A stretch of 64,000 bases of DNA from Sandaracinaceae bacterium (GTDB lineage: Bacteria > Myxococcota_A > Polyangia > Polyangiales > JADJQN01): positions 1,550,001 through 1,614,000 of the forward strand of contig JADJQN010000003.1 in the NCBI GenBank assembly GCA_016712745.1, given 5' to 3'. How positions within the stretch are numbered: position 1 is the first letter of the stretch; each line of letters starts with the position of its first letter. A program made the position numbers and the translations under genes. Below, piece after piece: positions 44,632-52,403 of the stretch. The notes beneath the pieces are model-generated. The model saw nothing but the letters and a program-made list of their open reading frames with translations, had not been told where the DNA came from and did not search any database.

Positions 44632-45030
44632 TGTGGCGAGGACCCGTCCTCGCCCCCGTCTTGGCAGAGCCAAGTCGGGTCCCCCACTCCTGCAGGAACC
44701 GCTTGGCGCGTTTCCTCTCGCAGCGTAGCTGCGATTCACCTCCCGCTCGTTTTTGCAATGTGGCGAGGCCCCGTCCTCGCCCCCGTCTTGGCAGAGCCAA
44801 GTCGGGTCCCCCACTCCTGCAGGAACCGCTTGGCGCGTTTCCTCTCGCAGCGTAGCTGCGATTCACCTGCGGCTCGTTTTTGCAATGTGGCGAGGACCCG
44901 TCCTCGCCCCCGCCTTGGCCGAGCCAAGTCGGGTCCCCCACTCCTGCAGGAACCGCTTGGCGCGTTTCCTCTCGCAGCGTAGCTGCGATTCACCTCCGGC
45001 TCGTTTTTGCAATGTGGCGAGGACCCGTCC
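44632..45030. repeat. 127-bp tandem repeat, three full copies plus an 18-base partial copy
   Basis: Units start at 44632, 44759 and 44886, with a partial one at 45013-45030; the spacing is exactly 127 bases. Copies differ by only a few substitutions. Each unit packs four short palindromes: GGCGAGGA...TCCTCGCC, CTTGGC...GCCAAG, TCCTGCAGGA and CGCAGC...GCTGCG. Because 127 is not a multiple of three, the open frames that run through it on both strands are artefacts. It fills the gap between the PilZ gene and the gene at 45076. No spacer-like unique sequence is present. Confidence 0.95.
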
Positions 45031-45075
45031 ATTTTCTCGTGATAAAGTCGCAGAGACTTTTACGGGGGGATGACG

Positions 45076-45663
45076 ATGCGAACAGCGGCGATGGTTTTGG
45101 TTTTCGGATTGGGATCGGCCGTCGCGCTTGCGCAGGACAATGCGTTCCCCACCGAGATAGACGGATTTCGATTCGACCAGCCGAGCCGTGCGATGCAGCG
45201 TGCGTGCACCGCTCAAAACGGGACGTGGGAGCCTGGCGGCTGCACGCTCGGCACAGGGACTCCTGACGTGCGCTTCGTATCGTTTCCTGATCTATGCCGA
45301 CGCAACACCGTTTGTCGCGTCTCGCAGGGCTACTACGAATCGCTGCCCGCCGATGATCGCGCTGGCTGGATGAGCAAGTTCGCAGCGATGCGCACCGAGT
45401 TGCAGACGCGCTTCGGCAGTCAAGCTGTGCCGCGTGCCGGTCGTCGCGAATGCGCCGAGCAGGTGTTGCAAGGAAACGGAAGCTGCGTCTTTGACAACCA
45501 AGGAGCGGGTGTCCAGTTTGCCTTCACCGCCGGAGCAGGGGAGGTCCTGCTTTCACTCTCGTACAATTCCATGAGGCACTCGCCGAGCATCACGCGCACA
45601 TGGGCAAGCGCCGCCGCCGTCGAACAAGACCGCAATACGCACGAAGCCCCGACGCCGCACTGA
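45076..45663 (+). CDS. Secreted protein of unknown function
   Basis: 195 residues from ATG 45076, which lies 6 bases after a G6 run; ATG 45070 adds two residues and directly abuts that run. The signal peptide ends at ALAQ. The mature protein has about six Cys residues in two groups (CTAQNGTWEPGGC, then CRRNTVC and CAEQVLQGNGSC) that likely form disulfides. No known domain is recognised. It is immediately downstream of the 127-bp tandem repeats, whose last partial copy ends 45 bases before the start. Confidence 0.7.
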   Translation: MRTAAMVLVFGLGSAVALAQDNAFPTEIDGFRFDQPSRAMQRACTAQNGTWEPGGCTLGTGTPDVRFVSFPDLCRRNTVCRVSQGYYESLPADDRAGWMSKFAAMRTELQTRFGSQAVPRAGRRECAEQVLQGNGSCVFDNQGAGVQFAFTAGAGEVLLSLSYNSMRHSPSITRTWASAAAVEQDRNTHEAPTPH

Positions 45664-45685
45664 TCGCTATTGCATTGGGCGCCTT

Positions 45686-45815
45686 CTAGTCCCGCGGATC
45701 CGGGCAGGGTCCTGTTTCGAAGCGGTGCTCGAGCACGTGGCAGTTGTTGCCGTCGAAGTCGCAGTGGGCCAAAAGTTCCTGGCGAGGGCAGACGTTCGCG
45801 CAGTGGGCGCGGAAC
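45686..45815 (-). other. Coding-like Cys-rich tail after the FG-GAP gene
   Basis: Directly downstream of the FG-GAP stop codon on the same strand, but in another frame, about 42 codons read with a protein-like Cys pattern (RAHCANVCPRQELLAHCDFD, then NNCHVLEHRFETGPCPDPRD) and end at a TAG. There is no good start codon of its own. It may be the C-terminus of a decayed gene or a frameshifted extension of the FG-GAP protein. It is not a supported gene. Confidence 0.3.
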
Positions 45816-45821
45816 AGTTCT

Positions 45822-48404
45822 CTACGGTACCTCAGAGAAAACGTAGACCGCGCCCGGATACTCAAGCGAGTTGTCCGACTGGTCTCCTCCAACACCCGTC
45901 GCATTGCTCGCTTCGTGGGTAGCGCCGATTGCAACGGTGCTGCCATCGGATGAGAGACCGATGCGCCCACCAAAGCCGTCGCCTGCTTCGGCGTTTGAGG
46001 CTTTGAGATAGGCGGCTTGAGACCAGAGTCCACCCGTGCGCCGATAGAGATACACAGCACCCGCGCCTTCGGCGGCGTTATCCGGTTCGCCGTTTGCCAC
46101 GCGCGCAGAACCATCTTCGCTGCCGCATGACGCGGCGAGCGAGTCCCCGTCGGAAGATAGAACGACGTAACTGCCGAACTGGTCGATGCCGCCCACATTC
46201 CACGTTTTGAGATACGCGGTTTGGGCCCATGTCATGCCGGCACGCGCAAAGACATAGACAGCGCCGGAGTCAACGACGGAGTTGTCACTTTGGTTGCCAT
46301 CCACACCGGTGGCCCCGCTGTCTTCGTTGATCGCACCGACTGCCAACGTGTCGCCATCGGACGAAAGAGACACGCTGAAAACAGAATCGCCCGACTCCGA
46401 GTTCGAGGTTTTAATGTACGCCTGTTGCGACCAGACTCCTGCGGCGCGTGCGAAGAGATAGACCGCACCGCTGTACGGTGCGAGATCGTTCAGCTGGTCG
46501 CCCCCGATCCCGGTCGCGTTGCTTGCTTCAGCCGGTGCCGCCGCCGCCAGCGTACTACCGTCGCCGGACAGAGCGACCGAGCCACCGAAATGATCGTCCC
46601 GCTGGGTATTGGATGCTTTGATGTACGCTTCTTGCGTCCACACAGAACCCGCGCGCGTGAAGACGTAGACTGCACCAGCGTCGTCGGCGAGCATGTTGGT
46701 GTCGTCGCCGTCGATTCCAGTTGCGTTGCTCGAATCAGAAGGTGCACCTACCGCAAGCGTCGCCCCATCCAGCGATAGCGCGAGGGCTCGGCCAAACACG
46801 TCGTTAAACTCAGGCGTCTGCGCCTTGATATAGGCCTCTTCCGTCCACGTTGTGCCGATTCGGAGAAAAACGTAGACAGCCCCGGCGAAGCCCCCTTCCT
46901 GCTCGGCGCCCACTGCCATGCGGTTGCCGTCAGCAGATAGAGCGATCGTCGTGCCGAAACGGAGGTTCGTGCCCGAGTTCGACGCTTTGACGTACGCCTG
47001 CTGGGTCCACGTTGTGCCGGCGCGCACGTAAACATAGGTAGCGCCCGCCTCCCTGGCAGAGTTGTCGGCCTGGTTGCCGCCAATCCCCGTGGCGTTGCTC
47101 CCTTCGTAGTGAGCCGCCACGGCCAACGTGTTGCCGTCTGCCGAGAGCGCGACTGCGTTGCCAAACTGATCACGCGCATCGGTATTGGACGCTTTGATGT
47201 AACCCTCGAGTTCATAGGGAGAGACGTCGTCGTCGTTGTTCACGACGGACACGTCCGCGGGATTGAGGCCGTTGTAGTCCGCGTCGGCGCTGATCGCAGG
47301 CGACGTCGTAATGGTGTAGGGCTTGTTGGCATCAACGTAGGGGTCGTCGGCGCCGGTGACCGTCACAACTTGAGCCACGTTCCAGTTGTCGCTCGTGAAG
47401 GTGAGCGATGTCGGCATGACGCTGCCTTCAGTGAGGTCGTTACTCGCAAGTGAAACTGTCACCTCGGAAGTGGGCGCAGCGCGCAGGGCGACAGAGAATG
47501 TCGCGGTGCCTGCCAACTCGGTGGTGATGAGCCCGGTTGCTGGCACGAGGCTAAAGCCTGGTCCCTCGACGTGAGGGAGGCATGCGCCTCTGCCGTCGCA
47601 TTCAAGACCTTCGCCGCATAGATATCCGAGCGGACGCAACGCGAGTGCATCGCAGAATGAAGGCGCCGTCTCGCTGCAATGCCAATAGCCAAAGCGACAC
47701 GGAAAGCCCGGCTCAAAACATACGGTCCCGCACGGTATTCCGCTGATCGGGTCAATCTCCAGAGGCTCGCATCCGGCGAACTTCTCCGGATTGCACCACT
47801 CCGTGTCTTCGCAAGACGCCTCGATAGCGCTCGGCGTGCATACTCCCTCGGTGCACAGCTGCGTTGCGCACGATGAAGTTTCGCCGCAGCTCGTAGCGTC
47901 GTTGCAAAACGCGATGGTGGGACAGTATTCGGGGGTAACCGGCGAGCAACGCGGATCCACGCAGCGGCCGGCGAGGCAGGATGAAAATTCCGCCGAACCT
48001 CCCGGAGTCGGACACTCAACGCCGACGCAATCGCGCGTGATGTGCACCGGCAATACCGCATTGCCTGCGAGCGTCAGTGCGACGATGCGCTCCACAAGCA
48101 AAGCGCCGTTGGGACGCAGCAGTCGAACGCGAACTCGGTACGTCCCATCGGACAAGGCGAATGTGCTGACGTTGTGCCCGCGCGCGTAGTCATTGCCAAA
48201 GAGGGCCATAGCCTCCGCCGTGGCGAGCGAAGTTGAAACCGTCGAAACGGTTGCGCCATCCAGAATAGTCGTTTGGACGGTGCGAAACTCCGGCCCGGGA
48301 ACAAGGCCCGTTATCACCCGCACAGTCAGCGACGAAGGATCGTCTGCGCATGCCGTCAGGCAGAGCAGCGAGAACAGCGCACATCCGTAAAATCGACTCC
48401 GCAT
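45822..48404 (-). CDS. FG-GAP beta-propeller lipoprotein
   Basis: 860 residues from ATG 48404 (CGGAGACGA upstream), with lipobox LTAC at Cys19. Domain order: a beta domain (20-130), a Cys-rich segment with about 20 cysteines (135-265), a Calx-beta-like domain (about 285-385) and seven FG-GAP-type blades to the end. Each blade has AYIKASN, FG, ALSADGNTLAVGA and GAVYVF elements, and five carry NATGIGGNQ-type turns. Seven blades would close a propeller as in integrin alpha chains. It probably faces the outside as an adhesin or scaffold. No catalytic residues are seen. It is convergent with the gene ending at 45663. Confidence 0.85.
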   Translation of the reverse strand: MRSRFYGCALFSLLCLTACADDPSSLTVRVITGLVPGPEFRTVQTTILDGATVSTVSTSLATAEAMALFGNDYARGHNVSTFALSDGTYRVRVRLLRPNGALLVERIVALTLAGNAVLPVHITRDCVGVECPTPGGSAEFSSCLAGRCVDPRCSPVTPEYCPTIAFCNDATSCGETSSCATQLCTEGVCTPSAIEASCEDTEWCNPEKFAGCEPLEIDPISGIPCGTVCFEPGFPCRFGYWHCSETAPSFCDALALRPLGYLCGEGLECDGRGACLPHVEGPGFSLVPATGLITTELAGTATFSVALRAAPTSEVTVSLASNDLTEGSVMPTSLTFTSDNWNVAQVVTVTGADDPYVDANKPYTITTSPAISADADYNGLNPADVSVVNNDDDVSPYELEGYIKASNTDARDQFGNAVALSADGNTLAVAAHYEGSNATGIGGNQADNSAREAGATYVYVRAGTTWTQQAYVKASNSGTNLRFGTTIALSADGNRMAVGAEQEGGFAGAVYVFLRIGTTWTEEAYIKAQTPEFNDVFGRALALSLDGATLAVGAPSDSSNATGIDGDDTNMLADDAGAVYVFTRAGSVWTQEAYIKASNTQRDDHFGGSVALSGDGSTLAAAAPAEASNATGIGGDQLNDLAPYSGAVYLFARAAGVWSQQAYIKTSNSESGDSVFSVSLSSDGDTLAVGAINEDSGATGVDGNQSDNSVVDSGAVYVFARAGMTWAQTAYLKTWNVGGIDQFGSYVVLSSDGDSLAASCGSEDGSARVANGEPDNAAEGAGAVYLYRRTGGLWSQAAYLKASNAEAGDGFGGRIGLSSDGSTVAIGATHEASNATGVGGDQSDNSLEYPGAVYVFSEVP

Positions 48405-48498
48405 TCGTCTCCGTGGAAACATGCGAAAACGTATCAAACAAAGACTTGGAGCGTATATGAATCCGTCCGCGACACGTCGTTGGGGCTAACGTTCATCC

Positions 48499-48753
48499 AT
48501 GTCCTCGCGTACTATCGTTCGCGTCGCGCGCGCTTACCGGCTCGGAACTGTGAATGACAACTCTACGTGGGTGCGTGAGCGTGCATTGAAGTCCACCAAG
48601 CTCGAGCGCTTGGCCACGGTCGAAACGCTTCGAGGCATGCTCTATGAAGACCCTGAATCTCCACCCCGACTTCAGAGAGTTTTTGTTTTGTCTTCTCGAT
48701 CACAAGGTGCGCTTTCTGGTCGCGGGCGCATACGTGCTCGCGGTGCTCGGTAG
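48499..48753 (+). CDS. Partner-like short gene of a nucleotidyltransferase locus
   Basis: 84 residues. The segment VRVARAYRLGTVNDN, then ERLATVETLRGML and PPRLQRVF resembles the small protein usually encoded just upstream of DUF1814/MNT-like nucleotidyltransferases. In the homologues I recall the protein ends soon after RLQRVF. Here the frame runs on for about 15 low-complexity residues and overlaps the next frame by 110 bases. It may be a decayed pair member. The function of such partners is unclear. Confidence 0.45.
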   Translation: MSSRTIVRVARAYRLGTVNDNSTWVRERALKSTKLERLATVETLRGMLYEDPESPPRLQRVFVLSSRSQGALSGRGRIRARGAR

Positions 48754-48838
48754 ACCGCGCGTTACCGACGATCTCGATGTGCTGGTCCAACCGACGGTCG
48801 CGAATGCCAAAAGGTTGGCCGATGCGTGGACGAAGCGT
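48644..48838 (+). pseudogene. Truncated nucleotidyltransferase-like gene
   Basis: ATG 48644 opens LNLHPDFREFLFCLLDHKV, RFLVAGAYVLAVLGRPR and VTDDLDVLVQPTVANAKRL. This is the start of MNT/DUF1814-type nucleotidyltransferases, with the D-L-D catalytic pair. Recognisable similarity ends after about 65 residues, at ADAW, although family proteins usually run 140 to 200 residues. The frame stays open to 49129 but the rest is unlike the family and crosses the htrA terminator. I read it as a 3'-truncated remnant. Enzymes of this group act in toxin-antitoxin or phage-defence loci. Confidence 0.6.
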
Positions 48839-48961
48839 GCGCGCGTACGAATCGGCGACCTAAACCCCGATCCAGCTGAAGTCCAATGCGTGCAGGATTT
48901 TGCTTCGTACCTGGACGCGAGCGAGGACGAAAGACAGGTACGGAGCAAAAGCCAAGCGCAG

Positions 48962-48999
48962 AAAAAAGCGGCGGATGTTCGGGGGGGAACATCCGCCGC
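48962..48999 (-). terminator. Rho-independent terminator of the HtrA gene
   Basis: GCGGCGGATGTTC at 48968-48980 pairs perfectly with 48987-48999 around a six-base loop. Read on the minus strand, the 13-bp stem is followed by six T residues (forward A run 48962-48967). It lies 39 bases after the htrA stop codon. This is the clearest intrinsic terminator in the window. Confidence 0.9.
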
Positions 49000-49037
49000 G
49001 CCAAGCGACGAAGGAGCGTGTTGTGGGGTGGTGGGGA

Positions 49038-50552
49038 CTATCCCTCGTCGCGTGATACTACGGCGTAGAAGGCGCCGTTTCCTCGTTCGAAGCGCAGAAG
49101 CGCGTTGCCATCGCGAAATGCACTCGTGACCTGTTCGCTACGCGCGACCGGAATGCGATCGGCTTCAACGATTACGTCTCCGGTTCGAATCCCGGCACGT
49201 GCCGCAGGCGAGTCATCCTCAACTCCCGCGACCACGACACGGCCAAGACCGCCGTACCCGATCTGTCGCGCGATTTGCGGCGTCATTGCAGTGACTCGCA
49301 AACCCATCCCAGTGACGGGCCTTCGTGCCACGGGTGCAGCCGGCTGCGCGCTTGCAACCAAACCATCTTCACCGGGGCGCTCGGCCGTGCGCACGGCAAG
49401 TGTCATGGCTCGACCATTGCGCAGCACTCCAAGTTGCACCGTGGCGCCAATTGGCTTTGTCATAACCGCACGCATGAGGTCGCGACCTTCATTGACGGTA
49501 GCGCCGTCAACCGACGTGACGATGTCGCCAGGAAGCAGTGGAGCCGCCGCCGCGGGACCTTTGTCGTCCACGTGGCTGATGAGCGCGCCGTGTCGAGCCT
49601 GCGCACCGAAGCTCGATGCGAGCTCCGCTGTCAGCTCTTGGAAGCCAACGCCGAGCCATGAACGACGTACGACGCCGCCGGTGAGCAATTGATCGGCGAC
49701 ATTGCGCGCCAAGCTCGAGGGTACGGCGAACCCAATCCCGCTTCCGCGCCCGACGATCATCGTGTTGATGCCGAGCACTTCGCCTCGCAAGTTAACGAGC
49801 GGTCCGCCCGAGTTGCCAGGATTGATGCTGGCGTCTGTCTGAACGTAGTCCTCGATTTCGTTCATGCCGAGGCCGCCCCGCCCGATGGCGCTCACGACGC
49901 CTGCTGTGACGGAGTAGTCGAGACCGAACGGGCATCCGATTGCCACTACCCACTCACCGACGCGGGCGGTGCTCGAATCGGCGAGGCGGGCAAAGGGCAG
50001 ATTCGTTCCTGTGATCCGAATCACCGCAAGATCGGTAGCGGGGTCGGTTCCCACGACGCGTCCACGGAAGGTGCGTCCGTCTTGCATAACGACCGAGAGA
50101 CGTGTCGCATTGTGCACGACGTGATTGTTGGTGAGGATGGCGCCGTCGGCCGTGATCAAAACGCCGCTGCCTTCACCGCGCTGCACCTGGGAGTCGCCAC
50201 CCTCCATGCCGCCAAGTCCGAAAGGCATCGCTTGCTGACGGACCTGAGCTTCCGTACGAATGCTGACGACCGCAGGCGATACCCGCTCGGCGATCGACGA
50301 GATGGCCTCGCCCAAGCGCACCGCGTCGGCGACAGCGGGCGTGTTGACGGGCGCGGGGTTGACGGCTGCGGCGGCCGCTTGCGCCGCGGTCGCGCTGGGC
50401 GCTGCGGGCGGGGTCGGTGCAACAGGGGCAGGCTGCGGCGGGTCGGCGCTCGCGCCGCTCGGCCTTGCGCTAGCCCCCCACACGGCGGCAGTGCCACCGA
50501 GAAAACACGCCAGGAACAATACGCTCAGCTTACGAAGTGTTGCGGTTTGCAT
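49038..50552 (-). CDS. HtrA/DegP-type periplasmic serine protease
   Basis: 504 residues. An N-terminal signal or anchor (about residues 8-28) precedes a Pro/Ala-rich linker to residue 75. The trypsin-like domain has the catalytic triad His144 (TNNHVVH), Asp174 (ATDLAV) and Ser248 (NPGNSGGP). Two PDZ domains follow (about residues 295-380 and 410-500). This is the DegP/DegQ two-PDZ layout. It degrades or refolds damaged envelope proteins. A strong terminator lies downstream. A histidine kinase gene 101 bases upstream is on the same strand; the kinases may control this envelope-stress protease, but that is inference. Confidence 0.93.
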   Translation of the reverse strand: MQTATLRKLSVLFLACFLGGTAAVWGASARPSGASADPPQPAPVAPTPPAAPSATAAQAAAAAVNPAPVNTPAVADAVRLGEAISSIAERVSPAVVSIRTEAQVRQQAMPFGLGGMEGGDSQVQRGEGSGVLITADGAILTNNHVVHNATRLSVVMQDGRTFRGRVVGTDPATDLAVIRITGTNLPFARLADSSTARVGEWVVAIGCPFGLDYSVTAGVVSAIGRGGLGMNEIEDYVQTDASINPGNSGGPLVNLRGEVLGINTMIVGRGSGIGFAVPSSLARNVADQLLTGGVVRRSWLGVGFQELTAELASSFGAQARHGALISHVDDKGPAAAAPLLPGDIVTSVDGATVNEGRDLMRAVMTKPIGATVQLGVLRNGRAMTLAVRTAERPGEDGLVASAQPAAPVARRPVTGMGLRVTAMTPQIARQIGYGGLGRVVVAGVEDDSPAARAGIRTGDVIVEADRIPVARSEQVTSAFRDGNALLRFERGNGAFYAVVSRDEG

Positions 50553-50652
50553 ATTCCCCGAGTTCCTCCTCGCGAACTTGGTACTCGGGAAAATAACCGC
50601 CAGTCCCCCTATTTCATTCCAAGGGAGCCCTACGAAAAACTACTGGCGTTTT

Positions 50653-52401
50653 TTAGCGATTTACGCGCATTTCGAGCAAAACGGAGAAGGTGGTCCCCCG
50701 TCCCATCTCACTCTCCACCGTGATCTCGCCGCGATGCTGCTGGACAATATTGCGCACGATCGACAGGCCAAGACCGGTGCCTTTGCCTTCGCCCTTCGTG
50801 GTGAAAAAGGGTTCGAAGACCCGGTCGGCGTCGCCGGGGCGAATGCCGCTACCGTTGTCGCGTACTCGAATGCAAACGCGTCCATCCTTTTGCGACGTAG
50901 CTTCAATCAGAAGCTTGCCGGCGTCTTGCGGCATCGCGTGACAGGCGTTGGTAATCAGATTGATGAAGACCTGATGCATCTGCGAGCGTACTGCCGTGAT
51001 CGGGCTCAGGTCGTCGGCGTACTTCTTTTCGACGACAACACCTCGCTCGGAAATCACGTGCTCGCAGAAGACGACCGCCTGATCGAGCACGTCTTTGACG
51101 TTGATGTCTTTGGGCTGCTCGCTGCTCGGGCGTGCGTACGTCACCAGATCGCGCGTGAAGTTCAAAATGCGATCGGCGCTTTCCAGAATGCGGCGGAGCT
51201 TTTCGATATCGCTTGGGTCGGTTTGCGCGCGCTCGGCCTTCTTGAGCAGATAATCCGAATACACAGAGATGCTCGTGAGCGGATTGTTGAGCTCATGCAC
51301 AACACCGGCTGCGAGTTGACCCAAGGTCGCTAGCTTCTCGGCTTGGATGACTTGATCCTCAAGCTCGCGCACGGCGGTCAGATCGCGACCGATCGCGATG
51401 ACGGCTTCCACTTCACCATCGGGACGTAGAATCGCCGCCACGTTGACCAAGAGGCGTGTGGTACCGCCAGTCGCGCGGGGCAGTATGACCTCGACGTTGG
51501 CCATCGATTCACCAAGCATCGCGCGATTGAACGCATCGGTCATGCGCTCGCGCTGGCTTTCAGGAAGCATGCTCACGAAATCGCGGCCCACGAGCGTCTC
51601 GCGGATGAGGCCGGTCAACGTACGCAGCGTCTTGTTGATAACGCGAATTTCGCGATTGCGACCGACAACGAGAATCGGCGCGCTGGCATGGTCGAGTAGC
51701 TTGCTCAAATAGTCGCGCAAGTACATCGACTCGCGCAGCAGGTGCACGTTGCCAAGCTGTGCTGCGAGCTGTAGCGAGACGTGTACGACCAAATCTACGT
51801 CGTCGGAGGTATAGCTCACGCCTTGGGGACACTCGATGGAAAGCGATCCAATCAGACGTTCGCCATCAAGTAACGGGACATCGAATCCTTGCGCACGCGC
51901 ATCGAAGAGAGGCGAGTAGCAATCTGTGACCTCGATATGCGCATGCAGATTGCGATTGAGCAACAACTCGTGACGCTCAACAGCTTCGCGCGTCAGTGTG
52001 AAGCACTCACTCGTCGCGTGCGGCGTGCGGGCGTTCGCAATCGCGGGGGATGGCCCCCCCGTCTCAGGATCGAGCAGTTGAATCGCAATCAGGCGATCGG
52101 GCAGAAGCTCGCAAAGTCCTGTCAGGTAGGTGCGAACGACGTCGTCCTCACGCAACGCAGTCGCAGCGGTGCGATTGAGGGCAATGAGCGCCTGCAGCCG
52201 ATGCGTTTTGGGCGGCGGTGAAATCGAAGCTCCTTTGCCGCGCACGCGCGATCGTGTGCCGGTCGAGGTGTGAAAGTCTTTCGAGACGCCCACCCCCGAC
52301 GTGCGCCCGGCCTCGGCGAGTTCACGCGGCGCGCGCGAAGTCCGCGCGGTCGCTTTCGCTCCCGGAAGTCCCTCCTGCCCGCCTTGTCCCTGTTTTGCCA
52401 C
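50653..52401 (-). CDS. GAF-PAS sensor histidine kinase
   Basis: 582 residues, GTG start 2 bases after the stop of the upstream signalling gene. A basic N-terminal tail (1-65) has no membrane helix. A GAF-like domain (about 70-225), a PAS domain (230-350), HisKA with phosphoacceptor His369 (AAGVVHELNNPL), and a complete ATPase domain (NACHAMPQDAGKLL, RVRDNGSGI, TKGEGKGTGLGLSI) follow. It is a soluble kinase expected to sense a cytoplasmic cue. No response regulator gene is next to it, but the upstream gene carries a receiver-like domain. Confidence 0.92.
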   Translation of the reverse strand: MAKQGQGGQEGLPGAKATARTSRAPRELAEAGRTSGVGVSKDFHTSTGTRSRVRGKGASISPPPKTHRLQALIALNRTAATALREDDVVRTYLTGLCELLPDRLIAIQLLDPETGGPSPAIANARTPHATSECFTLTREAVERHELLLNRNLHAHIEVTDCYSPLFDARAQGFDVPLLDGERLIGSLSIECPQGVSYTSDDVDLVVHVSLQLAAQLGNVHLLRESMYLRDYLSKLLDHASAPILVVGRNREIRVINKTLRTLTGLIRETLVGRDFVSMLPESQRERMTDAFNRAMLGESMANVEVILPRATGGTTRLLVNVAAILRPDGEVEAVIAIGRDLTAVRELEDQVIQAEKLATLGQLAAGVVHELNNPLTSISVYSDYLLKKAERAQTDPSDIEKLRRILESADRILNFTRDLVTYARPSSEQPKDINVKDVLDQAVVFCEHVISERGVVVEKKYADDLSPITAVRSQMHQVFINLITNACHAMPQDAGKLLIEATSQKDGRVCIRVRDNGSGIRPGDADRVFEPFFTTKGEGKGTGLGLSIVRNIVQQHRGEITVESEMGRGTTFSVLLEMRVNR

Positions 52402-52403
52402 GC

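Noticed and set aside
44632..45030. Possible CRISPR array
   Set aside because: Repeats are contiguous with a 127-base period and no unique spacers; no cas gene is visible in the window.
44458..45216. Several open frames of 75-130 residues on both strands in and beside the tandem repeats
   Set aside because: The 127-base period shifts frame at each copy, so the same repeat is read in successive frames. No start with a ribosome-binding site and no domain.
49689..51333. Plus-strand frames of 344 and 357 residues opposite htrA and the histidine kinase
   Set aside because: They are antisense shadows of well-supported enzymes whose catalytic motifs are all on the minus strand.
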